Shown here: positions 14,373 through 22,880 of the stretch, one piece after another
Layout: each line of letters starts with the position of its first letter
Position numbering within the stretch: the stretch's first letter is position 1
Source: AC-69 sp963751665
Lineage (GTDB): Bacteria; Actinomycetota; UBA4738; HRBIN12
Length of the DNA stretch: 64,000 nucleotides
NCBI GenBank assembly: GCA_963751665.1
Contig: CAVVVF010000004.1
Coordinates: 248,001-312,000 of the forward strand
Direction of reading: 5' to 3'
Translations under genes and position numbers: made by a program
The notes under the pieces: model-generated
Databases searched by the model: none
What the model was told of the DNA's origin: nothing
Seen by the model: the letters and a program-made list of their open reading frames with translations, nothing else

Positions 14373-15557
14373 ATGGCGAAGAAGAAGTTCGAGCGGACCA
14401 AGCCCCACGTGAACATCGGCACCATCGGGCACATCGACCACGGCAAGACCACGCTGACCGCCGCCATCACCAAGGTCCTGGCGGAAAAGGGCCTGGCCGA
14501 CTTCACCCCCTTCGACCAGATCGACAAGGCCCCCGAGGAGCGGGAGCGAGGCATCACCATCGCCATCGCCCACGTGGAGTACCAGACCGAGGCCCGCCAC
14601 TACGCCCACGTGGACTGCCCAGGCCACGCCGACTACATCAAGAACATGATCACCGGAGCGGCCCAGATGGACGGGGCCATCCTGGTGGTCTCTGCGGCCG
14701 ACGGCCCCATGCCCCAGACCAGGGAGCACGTCCTTTTGGCCCGCCAGGTGAACGTGCCGGCCATCGTGGTGGCGCTGAACAAGGTGGACATGGTGGATGA
14801 CCCCGAGCTCCTTGACCTGGTGGAGCTGGAGGTCCGAGAGCTCCTTTCCTCCTACGAGTTCCCCGGAGACGACGTCCCGGTGATCCGGCTTTCCGCCCTC
14901 AAGGCCCTGGAGGGCGACGAGACGGCCAAGGCCCAGGTCATGGAGCTCATGACCGCCGTGGACACCTTCATCCCCGAGCCGGTCCGAGACGTGGACAAGC
15001 CCTTCCTGATGGCCATCGAGGACGTGTTCACCATCACCGGGCGGGGCACCGTGGTCACCGGGAGGGTGGAGCGGGGCAAGCTGAAGAAGATGGAGGAGGT
15101 GGAGATCGTCGGGCTTCGCGACACCAAGAAGACCACTGCCACCGACCTGGAGATGTTCCGAAAGCTCCTTGACGAGGTCCAGGCGGGAGACAACGTGGGG
15201 GTGCTGCTTCGAGGGATCGACAAGGAGGACGTGGAGCGGGGCCAGGTGCTGGCAAAGCCCGGCTCCATCACCCCCCACGCCGACTTCTCCTCCCAGGTCT
15301 ACGTGCTCTCCAAGGAGGAGGGGGGCCGGCACACCCCGTTCTTCAACGGGTACAAGCCCCAGTTCTACTTCCGGACCACCGATGTGACCGGGACCCTTCA
15401 CACCCCCGAGGGGGTGGAGATGGTGATGCCGGGCGACAACGTCGAGGTCACCGTGAGCCTGGAGAAGCCCATCGCCATGGAGGAGGCCCTCCGCTTCGCC
15501 ATCCGCGAGGGCGGGCGGACCGTGGGCGCCGGGCGAGTGACCAAGATCGTGAAGTAG
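14373..15557 (+). CDS. tuf: Elongation factor Tu
   Basis: 394 aa, intact. GTPase that delivers aminoacyl-tRNA. GHIDHGKT (P-loop), DCPGHADYIKNM, NKVDMVDD and the beta-barrel domains are complete. ATG 14373 follows AAGGAGAAGG. Leucine codon CTT appears about eight times in tuf and is rare in neighbouring fusA, a small codon-use difference that could reflect gene conversion with another tuf copy. It is the last gene of the str operon and is followed by rpsJ with only 24 bp between. Confidence 0.98.
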   Translation: MAKKKFERTKPHVNIGTIGHIDHGKTTLTAAITKVLAEKGLADFTPFDQIDKAPEERERGITIAIAHVEYQTEARHYAHVDCPGHADYIKNMITGAAQMDGAILVVSAADGPMPQTREHVLLARQVNVPAIVVALNKVDMVDDPELLDLVELEVRELLSSYEFPGDDVPVIRLSALKALEGDETAKAQVMELMTAVDTFIPEPVRDVDKPFLMAIEDVFTITGRGTVVTGRVERGKLKKMEEVEIVGLRDTKKTTATDLEMFRKLLDEVQAGDNVGVLLRGIDKEDVERGQVLAKPGSITPHADFSSQVYVLSKEEGGRHTPFFNGYKPQFYFRTTDVTGTLHTPEGVEMVMPGDNVEVTVSLEKPIAMEEALRFAIREGGRTVGAGRVTKIVK

Positions 15558-15581
15558 GGAAGAGAAGGGACGAAGGGGACA

Positions 15582-15890
15582 GTGGCCGGACCGAAGATCC
15601 GCATCAAGCTCAGGGCCTACGACCACCGGATGCTGGACGTGGCGGCTCGCGACATCGTCGAGCACGTGACGCGAACCGGCGCCAAGGTCGTCGGGCCGGT
15701 CCCGCTGCCCACCGAGCGCTCCATCTACACGGTCATCCGCTCGCCGCACAAGTACAAGGACTCACGAGAGCACTTCCAGATGCTCACGCACAAGCGGCTG
15801 ATCGACATCGTGGACGCCACCTCCAAGACGGTCCAGGAGCTCCAGCGCCTGAACCTGTCCGCCGGGGTCGACATCGAGATCAAGCTGTAG
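15582..15890 (+). CDS. rpsJ: 30S ribosomal protein S10
   Basis: 102 aa. Head protein of the 30S subunit that also acts as NusE in transcription antitermination with NusB. GTG 15582 gives MAGPKIRIKLRAYDHRMLD. The conserved VVGPVPLPTERSIYTVIRSP loop and VDIEIKL end are present. First gene of the S10 cluster; rplC begins two bases after its stop. Confidence 0.97.
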   Translation: MAGPKIRIKLRAYDHRMLDVAARDIVEHVTRTGAKVVGPVPLPTERSIYTVIRSPHKYKDSREHFQMLTHKRLIDIVDATSKTVQELQRLNLSAGVDIEIKL

Positions 15891-15892
15891 CC

Positions 15893-16546
15893 ATGGCCGA
15901 GACCAAGGGCATCCTGGGGACGAAGCTGGGCATGACCCAGATCTTCGACGACACGCGGGCCATCCCGGTCACGGTGATCAAGGCCGGGCCGTGCTTCGTA
16001 GCCCAGGTCAAGACGCAGGCCAAGGACGGCTACGAGGCCGTCCAGCTCGCGTTCGAGGAGCCCCGGTCCCACCAGCTCACCAAGCCCATGCAGGGGCACT
16101 TCGACAAGCACGGGGCGCAGCCAGGAAGGCACGTGGTCGAGCTTCGTACCGAGGGCGCTGGCAACTACACGCCGGGCCAGGAGATTCGGGCGGACCTGTT
16201 CCAGCCGGGGGAGCTGGCGGACGTGATCGGTGTGTCGAAGGGCAAGGGCTTCGCCGGCCCCATGAAGCGGCACGGGTTCAGCGGCCTGTCCGGGAGCCAC
16301 GGCACCCAGCGCAAGCACCGGTCGCCCGGCGCCATCGGCGCCTGTGCCACGCCCTCCCGGGTGTTCAAGGGGATGCGGATGGCGGGGCAGATGGGGAACG
16401 AGCGGGTGACCGTCCTGAACCTCGAGGTGGTCCAGGCCGACGCCGAGCGCAACCTGCTGCTCCTCCGGGGGGCCGTGCCCGGCCCGTCGGGCGGGCTGGT
16501 CATGGTCCGCTCCGCCGTGAAGGCCCCGGCGGGAGGCAAGGCCTGA
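15893..16546 (+). CDS. rplC: 50S ribosomal protein L3
   Basis: 217 aa. L3 reaches the peptidyl-transferase centre through its long loop. MAETKGILGTKLGMTQIFDD and the conserved GKGFAGPMKRHGF and GSHGTQRKHRSPGAIG stretches are clear. Stop TGA 16544-16546 overlaps the rplD ATG by one base. Confidence 0.97.
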   Translation: MAETKGILGTKLGMTQIFDDTRAIPVTVIKAGPCFVAQVKTQAKDGYEAVQLAFEEPRSHQLTKPMQGHFDKHGAQPGRHVVELRTEGAGNYTPGQEIRADLFQPGELADVIGVSKGKGFAGPMKRHGFSGLSGSHGTQRKHRSPGAIGACATPSRVFKGMRMAGQMGNERVTVLNLEVVQADAERNLLLLRGAVPGPSGGLVMVRSAVKAPAGGKA

Positions 16547-17223
16547 TGCCAAAGGTCCAGGTCGTCGACGCCGCCGGCAAGAAGGTGGCCCAGCGCGAGC
16601 TGGCCCCCGAGGTCTTCGAGGCGAAGGTCAGCGTGCCGCTCATGCACCAGGTGGTGGTGGCCGGGATGGCCGCGATCCGCCGGGGCACCCATTCCACGAA
16701 GACCCGGGGCGACGTCTCCGGAGGGGGCCGCAAGCCCTGGCGCCAGAAGGGCACCGGCCGGGCCAGGCAGGGATCGATCCGGGCTCCCCAGTGGACCGGC
16801 GGCGGCGTGGCCCACGGCCCCCACCCCCGGGACCACTCGATGCGGGTCAACAAGAAGATGAAGCGCGGTGCGCTCCGCTCGGCTCTCACCGATGCGCTTG
16901 CCTCGGGCAAGGTCTCCGTGGTGGACGAGCTCAGGTTCGACGAGCCGAAGACCCGCCGGGCGGCCGAGGTGATCCAGGCGCTCGAGCTCGAGGGTACGGT
17001 CCTACTGGTGCTGCCGGGCCCGTCGAGCGACGGGATCGTGGAGCGGTCGTTCCGCAACCTCGTATCCGTGCGCGTGGCGTACGTGCCGGCGCTGGGCGCG
17101 TACGAGGTGCTCGGCGCCGACCGCGTGCTGTTCACTCGGGAGGCCCTGGACGTCCTGGAGGGCAAGAAGCCGGCCGACCCTGCCGACGTCCCTGCGGCCG
17201 AAGCCGAGGAGGTGGAAGGATGA
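16546..17223 (+). CDS. rplD: 50S ribosomal protein L4
   Basis: 225 aa. L4 lines the exit-tunnel constriction; its extended loop is seen as STKTRGDVSGGGRKPWRQKG and TGRARQGSIRAPQWTGGG. ATG 16546 overlaps the rplC stop (TGATG). The C-terminus carries a short acidic Ala/Pro/Glu tail (DPADVPAAEAEEVEG) beyond the usual end. rplW overlaps by four bases. Confidence 0.97.
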   Translation: MPKVQVVDAAGKKVAQRELAPEVFEAKVSVPLMHQVVVAGMAAIRRGTHSTKTRGDVSGGGRKPWRQKGTGRARQGSIRAPQWTGGGVAHGPHPRDHSMRVNKKMKRGALRSALTDALASGKVSVVDELRFDEPKTRRAAEVIQALELEGTVLLVLPGPSSDGIVERSFRNLVSVRVAYVPALGAYEVLGADRVLFTREALDVLEGKKPADPADVPAAEAEEVEG

Positions 17224-17510
17224 AGACGCCCCGTGACGTCATCATCCGCCCGGTGGTCTCGGAGAAGTCCTACGGGGGCCTCGAGTCCAACGTCTACACG
17301 TTCCTGGTCGACCCCCGGGCCAACAAGACCGAGATCAAGGAGGCCATCCAGCAGATCTGGAACGTCCGCGTGATCTCGGTGAACACGCTCAACCGGCAGG
17401 GCAAGGTCAAGCGCCGCCGATTCACCCAGGGAAAGCGGGCCGACCAGAAGCGCGCCATCGTCAAGCTGGCCGAGGGCGACACCATCGAGATCTTCGAGAC
17501 GGGGAAGTAG
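17220..17510 (+). CDS. rplW: 50S ribosomal protein L23
   Basis: 96 aa. Sits at the tunnel exit and docks trigger factor and SRP. MKTPRDVIIRPVVSEKSYGG, FLVDPRANKTEIKEAIQQIW and VNTLNRQGKVKRR are conserved. ATG 17220 overlaps the rplD TGA (ATGA). Confidence 0.96.
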   Translation: MKTPRDVIIRPVVSEKSYGGLESNVYTFLVDPRANKTEIKEAIQQIWNVRVISVNTLNRQGKVKRRRFTQGKRADQKRAIVKLAEGDTIEIFETGK

Positions 17511-17512
17511 CC

Positions 17513-18344
17513 ATGCCCATCCGCAAGTACAAGCCGACGACGCCGGGCCGCCGGGGGATGACCGGGTCCACCTTCGAGGAGGTCACGCGGGCTCGCCCGG
17601 AGAAGTCGCTCGTGGCCAAAGGCCGCAACCGGGCCGGCCGGAACACCCACGGGCGCGTGACGGCCAGGCACCAGGGCGGCGGCAACAAACGGAGGTACCG
17701 GACCATCGACTTCCGGCGCGACAAGGACGGCGTGCCGGCCAAGGTGGCGCACATCGAGTACGACCCCAACCGGACGGCCCGCATCGCCCTGCTGCATTAC
17801 CTCGACGGCGAGAAGCGCTACATCCTTGCGCCGCAAGGGCTCGAGGTGGGCGACACGGTGCGTATCCGGTGAGGGGGCGGACGTTCGCCCGGGCAACGCC
17901 CTGGCCCTTCGGAACATCCCGGTCGGGACGACCCTGCACGCCGTTGAGCTCAAGCCCGGCGCGGGCGCCCGCATGGCCCGCTCGGCGGGGACCAGCGTGC
18001 AGCTGATGGCGAAGGAAGGAAAGTACGCCACCGTTCGTTTGCCGTCGGGCGAGACGCGGCTGGTCGAGGCCACGTGCAGGGCCACCGTCGGCGTCGTGGG
18101 CAACCCCGAGCATGAGCTGGTCCAGCAGGGCAAGGCCGGGCGCAACCGGTGGCGGCGCAAGCGTCCGGGGGTCCGCGGTGTGGCCATGAACCCGGTGGAT
18201 CACCCGCTCGGCGGCGGCGAGGGCAAGAGCTCGGGCGGCCGCCACCCCACCTCGCCGTGGGGGAAGAAGGAGGGGCGGACGCGCAAGAAGAACAAGGCGT
18301 CGAACAAGCTCATCGTCCGCCGCCGCGGGAAGGGGCGTGGATAG
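17513..18344 (+). CDS. rplB: 50S ribosomal protein L2 (frame break at codon ~117)
   Basis: L2 is required for subunit association and peptidyl transfer. MPIRKYKPTTPGRRGMTGST begins the protein and GVAMNPVDHPLGGGEGKS, with the conserved His, is near the end. At 17859-17861 the text reads GGTGCGTATCC where GGTGGTATCC or GGTCGTATCC would give the family V-V-S-G. One extra C or G shifts the frame and creates a false stop at 17870-17872. Beyond it EGADVRPGNALALRNIPVGT continues correctly to 18344. Confidence 0.93.
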
Positions 18345-18346
18345 CC

Positions 18347-18628
18347 GTGCCAAGATCGATCAAGAAGGGTCCGTTCGTGGACGACCACCTGATGGTCCGG
18401 GTCGTCGAGATGAACCGCCGTGGCGAGAAGAAGGTCCTGCGGACCTGGTCTCGCCGTTCGACGATCATCCCGGAGATGGTCGGGCACACCATCGCCGTCC
18501 ACGACGGGCGAAAGCATGTGCCCATCTACGTGTCCGAGTCGATGGTCGGCCACAAGCTCGGAGAGTTCGCGCCCACCCGGATCTTTCGGTCCCACGCGAG
18601 GGCCGAGCGGAGCACGACGGTCAGGTAG
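18347..18628 (+). CDS. rpsS: 30S ribosomal protein S19
   Basis: 93 aa. S19 pairs with S13 at the head and contacts A-site tRNA. GTG 18347 gives MPRSIKKGPFVDDHLMVRV; TWSRRSTIIPEMVGHTIAVH and MVGHKLGEFAPTR are family hallmarks. Two bases separate it from rplB. Confidence 0.97.
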   Translation: MPRSIKKGPFVDDHLMVRVVEMNRRGEKKVLRTWSRRSTIIPEMVGHTIAVHDGRKHVPIYVSESMVGHKLGEFAPTRIFRSHARAERSTTVR

Positions 18629-18631
18629 GAG

Positions 18632-18976
18632 ATGGAAGCGAAAGCGACGGTCAAGTACGTGCGGCTCTCGCCGATGAAGGCCCGGCGGATGGTCGACCTC
18701 ATCCGGGGCCGGCAGGTCGAGGAGGCCCGCCGGATCCTCCGGTTCGCGCCCCAGTCCGCGTCGCGTACCATCGAGAAGGCGCTGAACTCGGCGGTGGCGA
18801 ACGCGGAGCAGGCGCCCGGCGTGGTGGCCCAGAACCTGGTCGTCGACCGGGCCTGGGTGGACGAGGGCCCGACGCTCAAGCGGTGGCGACCCCGCGCCTA
18901 CGGCAGGGCCGCCAGGATCCGAAAGCGCACGTCGCACATCACGCTGATCGTGAAGTCGTTGGGAGAGGAACCGTAA
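18632..18976 (+). CDS. rplV: 50S ribosomal protein L22
   Basis: 114 aa. Tunnel-wall protein with a beta-hairpin (LKRWRPRAYGRAARIRKRTS) reaching the constriction, the site of macrolide-resistance changes elsewhere. MEAKATVKYVRLSPMKARRM is typical. It is immediately adjacent to rpsC (zero-base gap). Confidence 0.97.
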   Translation: MEAKATVKYVRLSPMKARRMVDLIRGRQVEEARRILRFAPQSASRTIEKALNSAVANAEQAPGVVAQNLVVDRAWVDEGPTLKRWRPRAYGRAARIRKRTSHITLIVKSLGEEP

Positions 18977-19884
18977 ATGGGTCACAAGGTCAATCCGTAC
19001 GGGTTTCGGCTGGGGGTCATCTACACGTGGAAGTCCAACTGGTTCGGGGGCCGCGACTACGCGGACGCCCTGCACCAGGACGTCTGGATCCGCAAGCACA
19101 TCCGCAGCCGCCTGTCCCGGGCCGGCATCTCCAGCATCGACATCGAGCGCAAGGGCGACCAGATCTGGGTGTTCATCCGTACGGCCCGCCCGGGCATCGT
19201 GATCGGCCGCAAGGGCGCCGAGGTCGACCGGATCCGCCGGGACATCGAGCGGGTGACCAAGAGGCGGGTCGACGTCAAGGTCGAGGACATGAACTCGGCC
19301 GCCAGCCAGCTCCGGCCGGAGACCGACGCCACGCTCCTGGCTCAGGGCGTGGCCGAGCAGCTGGCCGGGAGGGTCTCGTTCCGCCGGGCCATGCGCCGGG
19401 CCGTCCAGACCGCAATGCGGGCCGGGGCCCTCGGCGTGCGGGTGCAGTGCGGCGGCCGCCTCGGCGGGACCGAGATGTCCCGTCGCGAGTGGTACCGCGA
19501 GGGCCGGGTCCCGCTGCACACGCTCCGGGCCCGCATCGACTTCGGCACGGCGGAGGCGAAGACGACGTTCGGGCAGATCGGCGTGAAGGTGTGGGTGTAC
19601 CACGGCGACGAGATCCCGGCCGCGGAGAAGGAGACCGAGCTGGCCCGGGCCCGGGCCCTGGCGCACGTGTCGGCCGGAGGCGCCTCCACCGGGGCGCTGA
19701 TCACCGACCAGGCCGAGGCCGAGGCCATCGAGACCGAGGAGCCGGCGCGTCCCGGAGCCGAGCACAGATGGCGGCGAGGAGGCCGGCGAGAGCGGGACGC
19801 CCCCCGAGGTCGAGGCGACCGTCGAGGCGACCGTCGAGGCGACCGTCGAGCGACCGCCGGCGCGCCGAAGGGAGCGAGGCCTGA
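18977..19884 (+). CDS. rpsC: 30S ribosomal protein S3 (two frame breaks in the acidic tail)
   Basis: S3 lines the mRNA entry channel. MGHKVNPYGFRLGVIYTWKS, the KH-domain GXXG loop (VIGRKGAEVD) and FGTAEAKTTFGQIGVKVWVY are intact. After IETEEPA the given frame becomes Arg/Gly-rich and would run on into L29. Removing one extra base near 19747 and another near 19863 restores an acidic tail (VPEPSTDGGEEAGESG, three EATV repeats, then VERPPAAEGSEA). This ends with TGA 19882-19884, overlapping the rplP ATG. Both extra bases complete CG dinucleotides. The core is certain; the tail reconstruction is inference. Confidence 0.9.
19809..19851 (+). repeat. 12-bp tandem repeat in the rpsC tail
   Basis: GTCGAGGCGACC repeats three times in a row plus a partial copy, coding for VEATVEATVEATVE in the reconstructed S3 tail. 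Confidence 0.75.
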
Positions 19885-20303
19885 TGCTCGCCCCCAAGAA
19901 GGTCAAGCACCGCAAGGTCCACCGGGGCCGGATGCGGGGCCGGGCCAAGGGTGGGACCGAGGTGCACTTCGGCGACTACGGCCTGGTGGCCCTGCAGCCG
20001 GCGTGGATCACCAACCGCCAGATCGAGGCGGCCCGGGTGGCCATCACCAGGCACATCCGCCGTGGCGGCAAGGTGTGGATCAACATCTTCCCCGACAAGC
20101 CGTTCACCAAGAAGCCGGCCGAGACCCGGATGGGCTCGGGCAAGGGCAACCCGGAGGGATGGGTGGCGGTGGTCAAGCCGGGCCGGGTCATGTTCGAGCT
20201 CTCGGGCGTGACCGAGCAGGTGGCCAAGGAGGCCATGAGCCGGGCGGCCCACAAGCTCCCCATCAAGACCAAGTTCATCAGCCGGGCGGGGGGGTCGGAG
20301 TGA
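19884..20303 (+). CDS. rplP: 50S ribosomal protein L16
   Basis: 139 aa. L16 organises the A-site region of the 50S. MLAPKKVKHRKVHRGRMRGR and the MGSGKGNPEGWVAVVKPGRV motif are diagnostic. ATG 19884 overlaps the rpsC TGA (TGATG). Confidence 0.97.
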   Translation: MLAPKKVKHRKVHRGRMRGRAKGGTEVHFGDYGLVALQPAWITNRQIEAARVAITRHIRRGGKVWINIFPDKPFTKKPAETRMGSGKGNPEGWVAVVKPGRVMFELSGVTEQVAKEAMSRAAHKLPIKTKFISRAGGSE

Positions 20304-20701
20304 CCAGGGTCGCCGAGTTCCGCGAGCTCCCCGAGGAGCAGCTCATCGAGCGGCTGGAATCCCACAAGGAGGAGCTGTTCAACCTGCGGTTCCAGCTGGC
20401 CACGGGGCAGCTCGACAACCCCATGCGCATCAAGGACGTTCGGCACGACGTGTCGCGGATCCTGACCGTGCTGCGCGAACGGCACCTGGAGCAGGACGTC
20501 GAGGAGGAGGTGGCCCGGGCGGACACGGAGGCCCTGGCCGAGTCCCGCCGGGCCCAGGCCACCGGCAGGAAGAAGGGCGAACCGCTCGACGTGATGCTCG
20601 AACCGGGCGTGGAGCTCGCTGAGACCGAGGGATCCGAGCCGGAGACCGGGAAGCGAACGAGGCGGAAGCGAGCGAGCAAGAAGGAAGCGAGCGCGACGTG
20701 A
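20300..20701 (+). CDS. rpmC: 50S ribosomal protein L29 with long C-terminal extension
   Basis: GTG 20300 overlaps the rplP stop (GTGA). Residues 1-68 are a normal L29 (FRELPEEQLIERLESHKEEL, NLRFQLATGQLDNPMRIKDV). The family is usually 60-75 aa; here the frame continues another ~65 residues, first acidic (EQDVEEEVARADTEALAESR), then Lys/Arg-rich (GKRTRRKRASKKEASAT), to TGA 20699-20701, which overlaps the rpsQ start. The normal operon-style overlap argues that the extension is real. Its role is unknown. Confidence 0.9.
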   Translation: MTRVAEFRELPEEQLIERLESHKEELFNLRFQLATGQLDNPMRIKDVRHDVSRILTVLRERHLEQDVEEEVARADTEALAESRRAQATGRKKGEPLDVMLEPGVELAETEGSEPETGKRTRRKRASKKEASAT

Positions 20702-20964
20702 GCCAACCGAACGAACGTGGCCGGCGGAAGGTCCGCACCGGCGTCGTGGTGTCCGACGCGATGGACAAGACCGTGCTGGTCAAGATCGACCGTCAGATCC
20801 GCCACCCGCTCTACCAGAAGATCGTTCGGCGCTCGTCAAGGCTTGCGGCGCATGACGAACGGAACGACGCGCACGTGGGCGACACCGTCCGCGTGGTGGA
20901 GACCCGCCCCCTTTCGAAGACCAAGCGGTGGCGGGTCGTGGAGATCGTGGAACGGGCGAAGTGA
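20698..20964 (+). CDS. rpsQ: 30S ribosomal protein S17
   Basis: 88 aa primary 16S rRNA binder. RKVRTGVVVSDAMDKTVLVK and VGDTVRVVETRPLSKTKRWR are conserved. GTG 20698 overlaps the rpmC TGA by the GTGA arrangement common in this cluster. Confidence 0.96.
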   Translation: MSQPNERGRRKVRTGVVVSDAMDKTVLVKIDRQIRHPLYQKIVRRSSRLAAHDERNDAHVGDTVRVVETRPLSKTKRWRVVEIVERAK

Positions 20965-20971
20965 GGGAGCG

Positions 20972-21340
20972 GTGATCCAGCAGGAGACCCGGTGCAGGGT
21001 CGCGGACAACACGGGGGCCAGGGAGGTCCTGGTGATCCGCGTCCTCGGGGGCTCCCATCGCCGCTACGCCGGGATCGGCGACGTCGTCGTGGGCTCGGTC
21101 AAGGACGCCCTCCCCGGCGGCGCCGTGAAGAAGGGCGAGGTGGTGAAGGGCGTCGTGGTCCGCACGGCCAAGGAGCGCCGACGCCCCGACGGCTCCTACA
21201 TCCGATTCGACGACAACGCCGTGGTCCTGATCAACGACCAGCGGAACCCCCGGGGGACCCGGATCTTCGGCCCGGTGGCCCGCGAGCTCAGGGAGAAGCG
21301 GTTCATGAAGATCATCTCGCTCGCGCCGGAGGTGCTGTGA
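20972..21340 (+). CDS. rplN: 50S ribosomal protein L14
   Basis: 122 aa. Contacts 16S rRNA at bridges B5 and B8. MIQQETRCRVADNTGAREVL and FDDNAVVLINDQRNPRGTRI are diagnostic. GTG 20972 follows GAGGGAG. Confidence 0.97.
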   Translation: MIQQETRCRVADNTGAREVLVIRVLGGSHRRYAGIGDVVVGSVKDALPGGAVKKGEVVKGVVVRTAKERRRPDGSYIRFDDNAVVLINDQRNPRGTRIFGPVARELREKRFMKIISLAPEVL

Positions 21341-21342
21341 CG

Positions 21343-21681
21343 ATGCCGGGCGTCGACATCAAGAAGGACGACACCGTGCAGGTGATGACGGGAAAGAGCC
21401 GCGGCCACCAGGGCCGGGTGGTCCGGGTGCTGCCCAAGGACGGGCGGATCCTGGTGGAGGGCGGGGCCATGGCCAAGAAGCACCAGCGGGCCACGGGCCG
21501 CCGGTCCACCAGCGGACAGCAGCTCCAGCAGGGCGGCATCATCGACATGGAGCAGTACGTCGACATCTCCAACGTCCAGATCGTGTGCAAGTCGTGCGGC
21601 CGGCCCACCCGGGTCGGCCACGAGGTCGGCTCCGACGGCAAGAAGGTCCGGATCTGCAGGAAGTGCGAGGCGGAGCTGTGA
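21343..21681 (+). CDS. rplX: 50S ribosomal protein L24
   Basis: 112 aa. Early assembly protein near the tunnel exit, with the KOW segment KDDTVQVMTGKSRGHQGRVV. The C-terminal part has a four-Cys pattern (VCKSCGRP ... ICRKCEAEL), a zinc-ribbon form of L24 found in actinobacterial relatives. ATG 21343 is two bases after the rplN stop; rplE overlaps its end by four. Confidence 0.96.
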   Translation: MPGVDIKKDDTVQVMTGKSRGHQGRVVRVLPKDGRILVEGGAMAKKHQRATGRRSTSGQQLQQGGIIDMEQYVDISNVQIVCKSCGRPTRVGHEVGSDGKKVRICRKCEAEL

Positions 21682-22259
21682 GCGAGCGCTACGTGCCCCG
21701 GCTGAAGGTCCGCTACCGCGAGGAGGTCCTCCCGCGCCTCCGGCAGGAGCTCGGGTTCGCCAACTCCATGCAGGTCCCCCGGCTCCAGAAGGTCGTCATC
21801 AACATGGGCGTGGGTGACGCCCTGAAGGATGCTCGTATGCTGGAGGCGGCCACCCAGGACCTGGCCGTCATCACGGGGCAGCGGCCGGTGGTGACCAAGG
21901 CCCGGAAGTCGATCGCCGGCTTCAAGCTCCGGGAGGGCATGTCCATCGGGGCCAAGGTCACCCTCCGGGGCGACCGCATGTGGGAGTTCGTCGACCGGCT
22001 CATCACGGTGGCCATCCCCAGGATCCGCGACTTCCGAGGGCTGTCCCGCCGGTCGTTCGACGGTCACGGGAACTACACGCTCGGGCTGACCGAGCAGCTG
22101 ATCTTCCCGGAGGTCGACTACGACAAGGTGGTGAAGGTCCGGGGGATGGACATCACCGTCGCCACGACGGCGAGGACGGACGACGAGGGCAGGGCGCTGC
22201 TGATCGCGCTGGGGTTCCCGTTCGAGGGAGCACCGGCCGTGAGCGCGGCGGCCTCGTAG
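21678..22259 (+). CDS. rplE: 50S ribosomal protein L5
   Basis: 193 aa. Binds 5S rRNA and contacts P-site tRNA. LQKVVINMGVGDALKD, TKARKSIAGFKLREGMSIGA and FDGHGNYTLGLTEQLIFPEV are conserved. GTG 21678 overlaps the rplX TGA. Confidence 0.97.
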   Translation: MSERYVPRLKVRYREEVLPRLRQELGFANSMQVPRLQKVVINMGVGDALKDARMLEAATQDLAVITGQRPVVTKARKSIAGFKLREGMSIGAKVTLRGDRMWEFVDRLITVAIPRIRDFRGLSRRSFDGHGNYTLGLTEQLIFPEVDYDKVVKVRGMDITVATTARTDDEGRALLIALGFPFEGAPAVSAAAS

Positions 22260-22271
22260 CGAGGGGACGAG

Positions 22272-22457
22272 ATGGCAGGGAAGGCGAAGATCGAGAAGCA
22301 GCTCAAGCCGGCGAAGTTCGCCGTGCGCGAGTACACCAGGTGCCGTCGGTGCGGCCGAGCGCGGGCCGTCTACCGCAGGTTCCTGCTGTGCCGGATCTGC
22401 TTCCGGGAGCTGGCCCACATCGGTGAGCTGCCGGGGGTGACGAAGGCTTCATGGTGA
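22272..22457 (+). CDS. rpsN: 30S ribosomal protein S14, zinc-binding type Z
   Basis: 61 aa, the short zinc form. Cys24, Cys27, Cys40 and Cys43 form the zinc site (TRCRRCGRARAVYRR then LLCRICFRELAH). It overlaps rpsH by seven bases. The zinc form is the usual single copy in Gram-positive lineages. Confidence 0.96.
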   Translation: MAGKAKIEKQLKPAKFAVREYTRCRRCGRARAVYRRFLLCRICFRELAHIGELPGVTKASW

Positions 22458-22870
22458 AGGCGCTCGTTCGGACCAACGTCACCGATCCCGTTGCGGACAT
22501 GCTCACGAGGATCCGCAACGCCAACGTGGCCTACAAGGACGACCTGCTGGTGCCGGCGTCCAAGCTCAACAAGGCCATCCTCAAGATCCTTGCGGCGGAA
22601 GGGTTCGTGGATGGCTTCGGGGGCGAAGGGGAGGGCGTCCACCAGGCCCTCCGGGTCCGCCTGAAGTACGGAGCGAAGCGAGAACGGACCATCACCGGCC
22701 TCAAGAGGATCTCCACGCCCGGCCGCCGCGTGTACGCGGTGCGCGACAAGCTTCCCCGGGTCATGGGCGGGCTCGGCATCGCCATCCTGTCCACGTCCCA
22801 GGGCGTGATCACGGACCGGGAGGCCGCTCGCCGCGGGATCGGCGGCGAGGTCCTGGCCCACGTGTGGTGA
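22451..22870 (+). CDS. rpsH: 30S ribosomal protein S8
   Basis: 139 aa. Central-domain assembly protein and, in E. coli, the translational repressor of the spc operon. VTDPVADMLTRIRNANVAYK and the C-terminal ILSTSQGVITDREAARRGIG block are present. ATG 22451 lies inside the end of rpsN; the GTGAC-rich upstream sequence gives no strong ribosome site, so coupling is likely. Confidence 0.96.
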   Translation: MVKALVRTNVTDPVADMLTRIRNANVAYKDDLLVPASKLNKAILKILAAEGFVDGFGGEGEGVHQALRVRLKYGAKRERTITGLKRISTPGRRVYAVRDKLPRVMGGLGIAILSTSQGVITDREAARRGIGGEVLAHVW

Positions 22871-22880
22871 GGACGAAGCC

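Noticed and set aside
19741..19884. Arg/Gly-rich RGG-like tail of S3
   Set aside because: Appears only in the broken frame; the repaired frame gives an acidic tail ending exactly at the rplP start.
18977..20701. S3-L29 fusion spanning L16 in another frame
   Set aside because: Results from a frame break near 19747; the intervening sequence is an Arg/Gly-rich shadow of rplP.
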